DNA from: Akkermansiaceae bacterium
GTDB taxonomy: Bacteria; Verrucomicrobiota; Verrucomicrobiia; Verrucomicrobiales; Akkermansiaceae
NCBI GenBank assembly: GCA_903909905.1
Contig: CAIVXP010000243.1
Coordinates: forward strand, 1-5,679
Reading direction: 5' to 3'
Length of the DNA: 5,679 nt
Numbering within the stretch: the stretch's first letter is position 1; every line of letters begins with the position of its first letter. The position numbers and the translations under genes were made by a program. Positions 5,678 through 5,679 of the stretch are shown here, piece after piece. The notes beneath the pieces were generated by a model. That model worked only from the letters and a program-made list of their open reading frames with translations, searched no databases and was not told the origin of the DNA.

Positions 5678-5679
5678 CG

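Noticed and set aside
1..5679. CRISPR array, tRNA, rRNA, or complete insertion sequence
   Set aside because: No regularly spaced direct repeats, no cloverleaf or rRNA-like sequence, and no transposon ends with target duplications were seen; the only transposase-like gene is partial at the window edge.

Overview
The window reads as ordinary chromosomal DNA from a GC-rich Gram-negative-type bacterium, most likely a member of the Verrucomicrobiota. That assignment is an inference: the C-terminal style of the transposase-like protein and the close resemblance of the last gene to the 'GQWADL' sugar epimerases fit that group from memory, and no search was run. There are seven protein genes, one partial. 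No RNA gene, CRISPR array or complete mobile element is visible.

Layout. (1) 2-550 (+): the C-terminal part of a REP-associated (Y1/HUH-type) transposase-like protein, cut by the left edge. (2) 576-1175 (-): an ECF-type sigma-70 family factor, convergent with the transposase. A 10-bp inverted repeat is built from the last codons of both genes. (3) 1296-1637 (+): a small protein of two SH3-like repeats, divergent from the sigma gene. (4) 1815-3410 (+): the conserved rpsB-tsf pair (ribosomal protein S2 and elongation factor Ts), with a candidate promoter and a leader that can be folded into a pseudoknot. A strong, probably bidirectional terminator follows at 3429-3470. (5) 3486-4274 (-): a short-chain dehydrogenase/reductase. 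(6) 4275-4636: a 362-bp non-coding divergent region with inverted repeats. (7) 4637-5677 (+): a TIM-barrel sugar phosphate isomerase/epimerase, complete just before the right edge.

How the genes fit together. rpsB-tsf is a translation operon and its codon choice (AAG, CTC, ATC, GTC rich) stands out from its neighbours. The SDR and the epimerase form a divergent pair that probably belongs to one sugar, polyol or sugar-acid catabolic function and may share a control region; the substrate cannot be read from the sequence. The sigma factor and the SH3 protein are divergent, with a 10-bp palindrome between them. None of the six start codons in view has a well-placed Shine-Dalgarno sequence.

I do not see a clearly novel multi-gene system. 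The best leads are the possible rpsB leader pseudoknot, the general lack of Shine-Dalgarno sites, the unusual cofactor loop of the SDR, and the inverted repeats in the divergent sugar locus.
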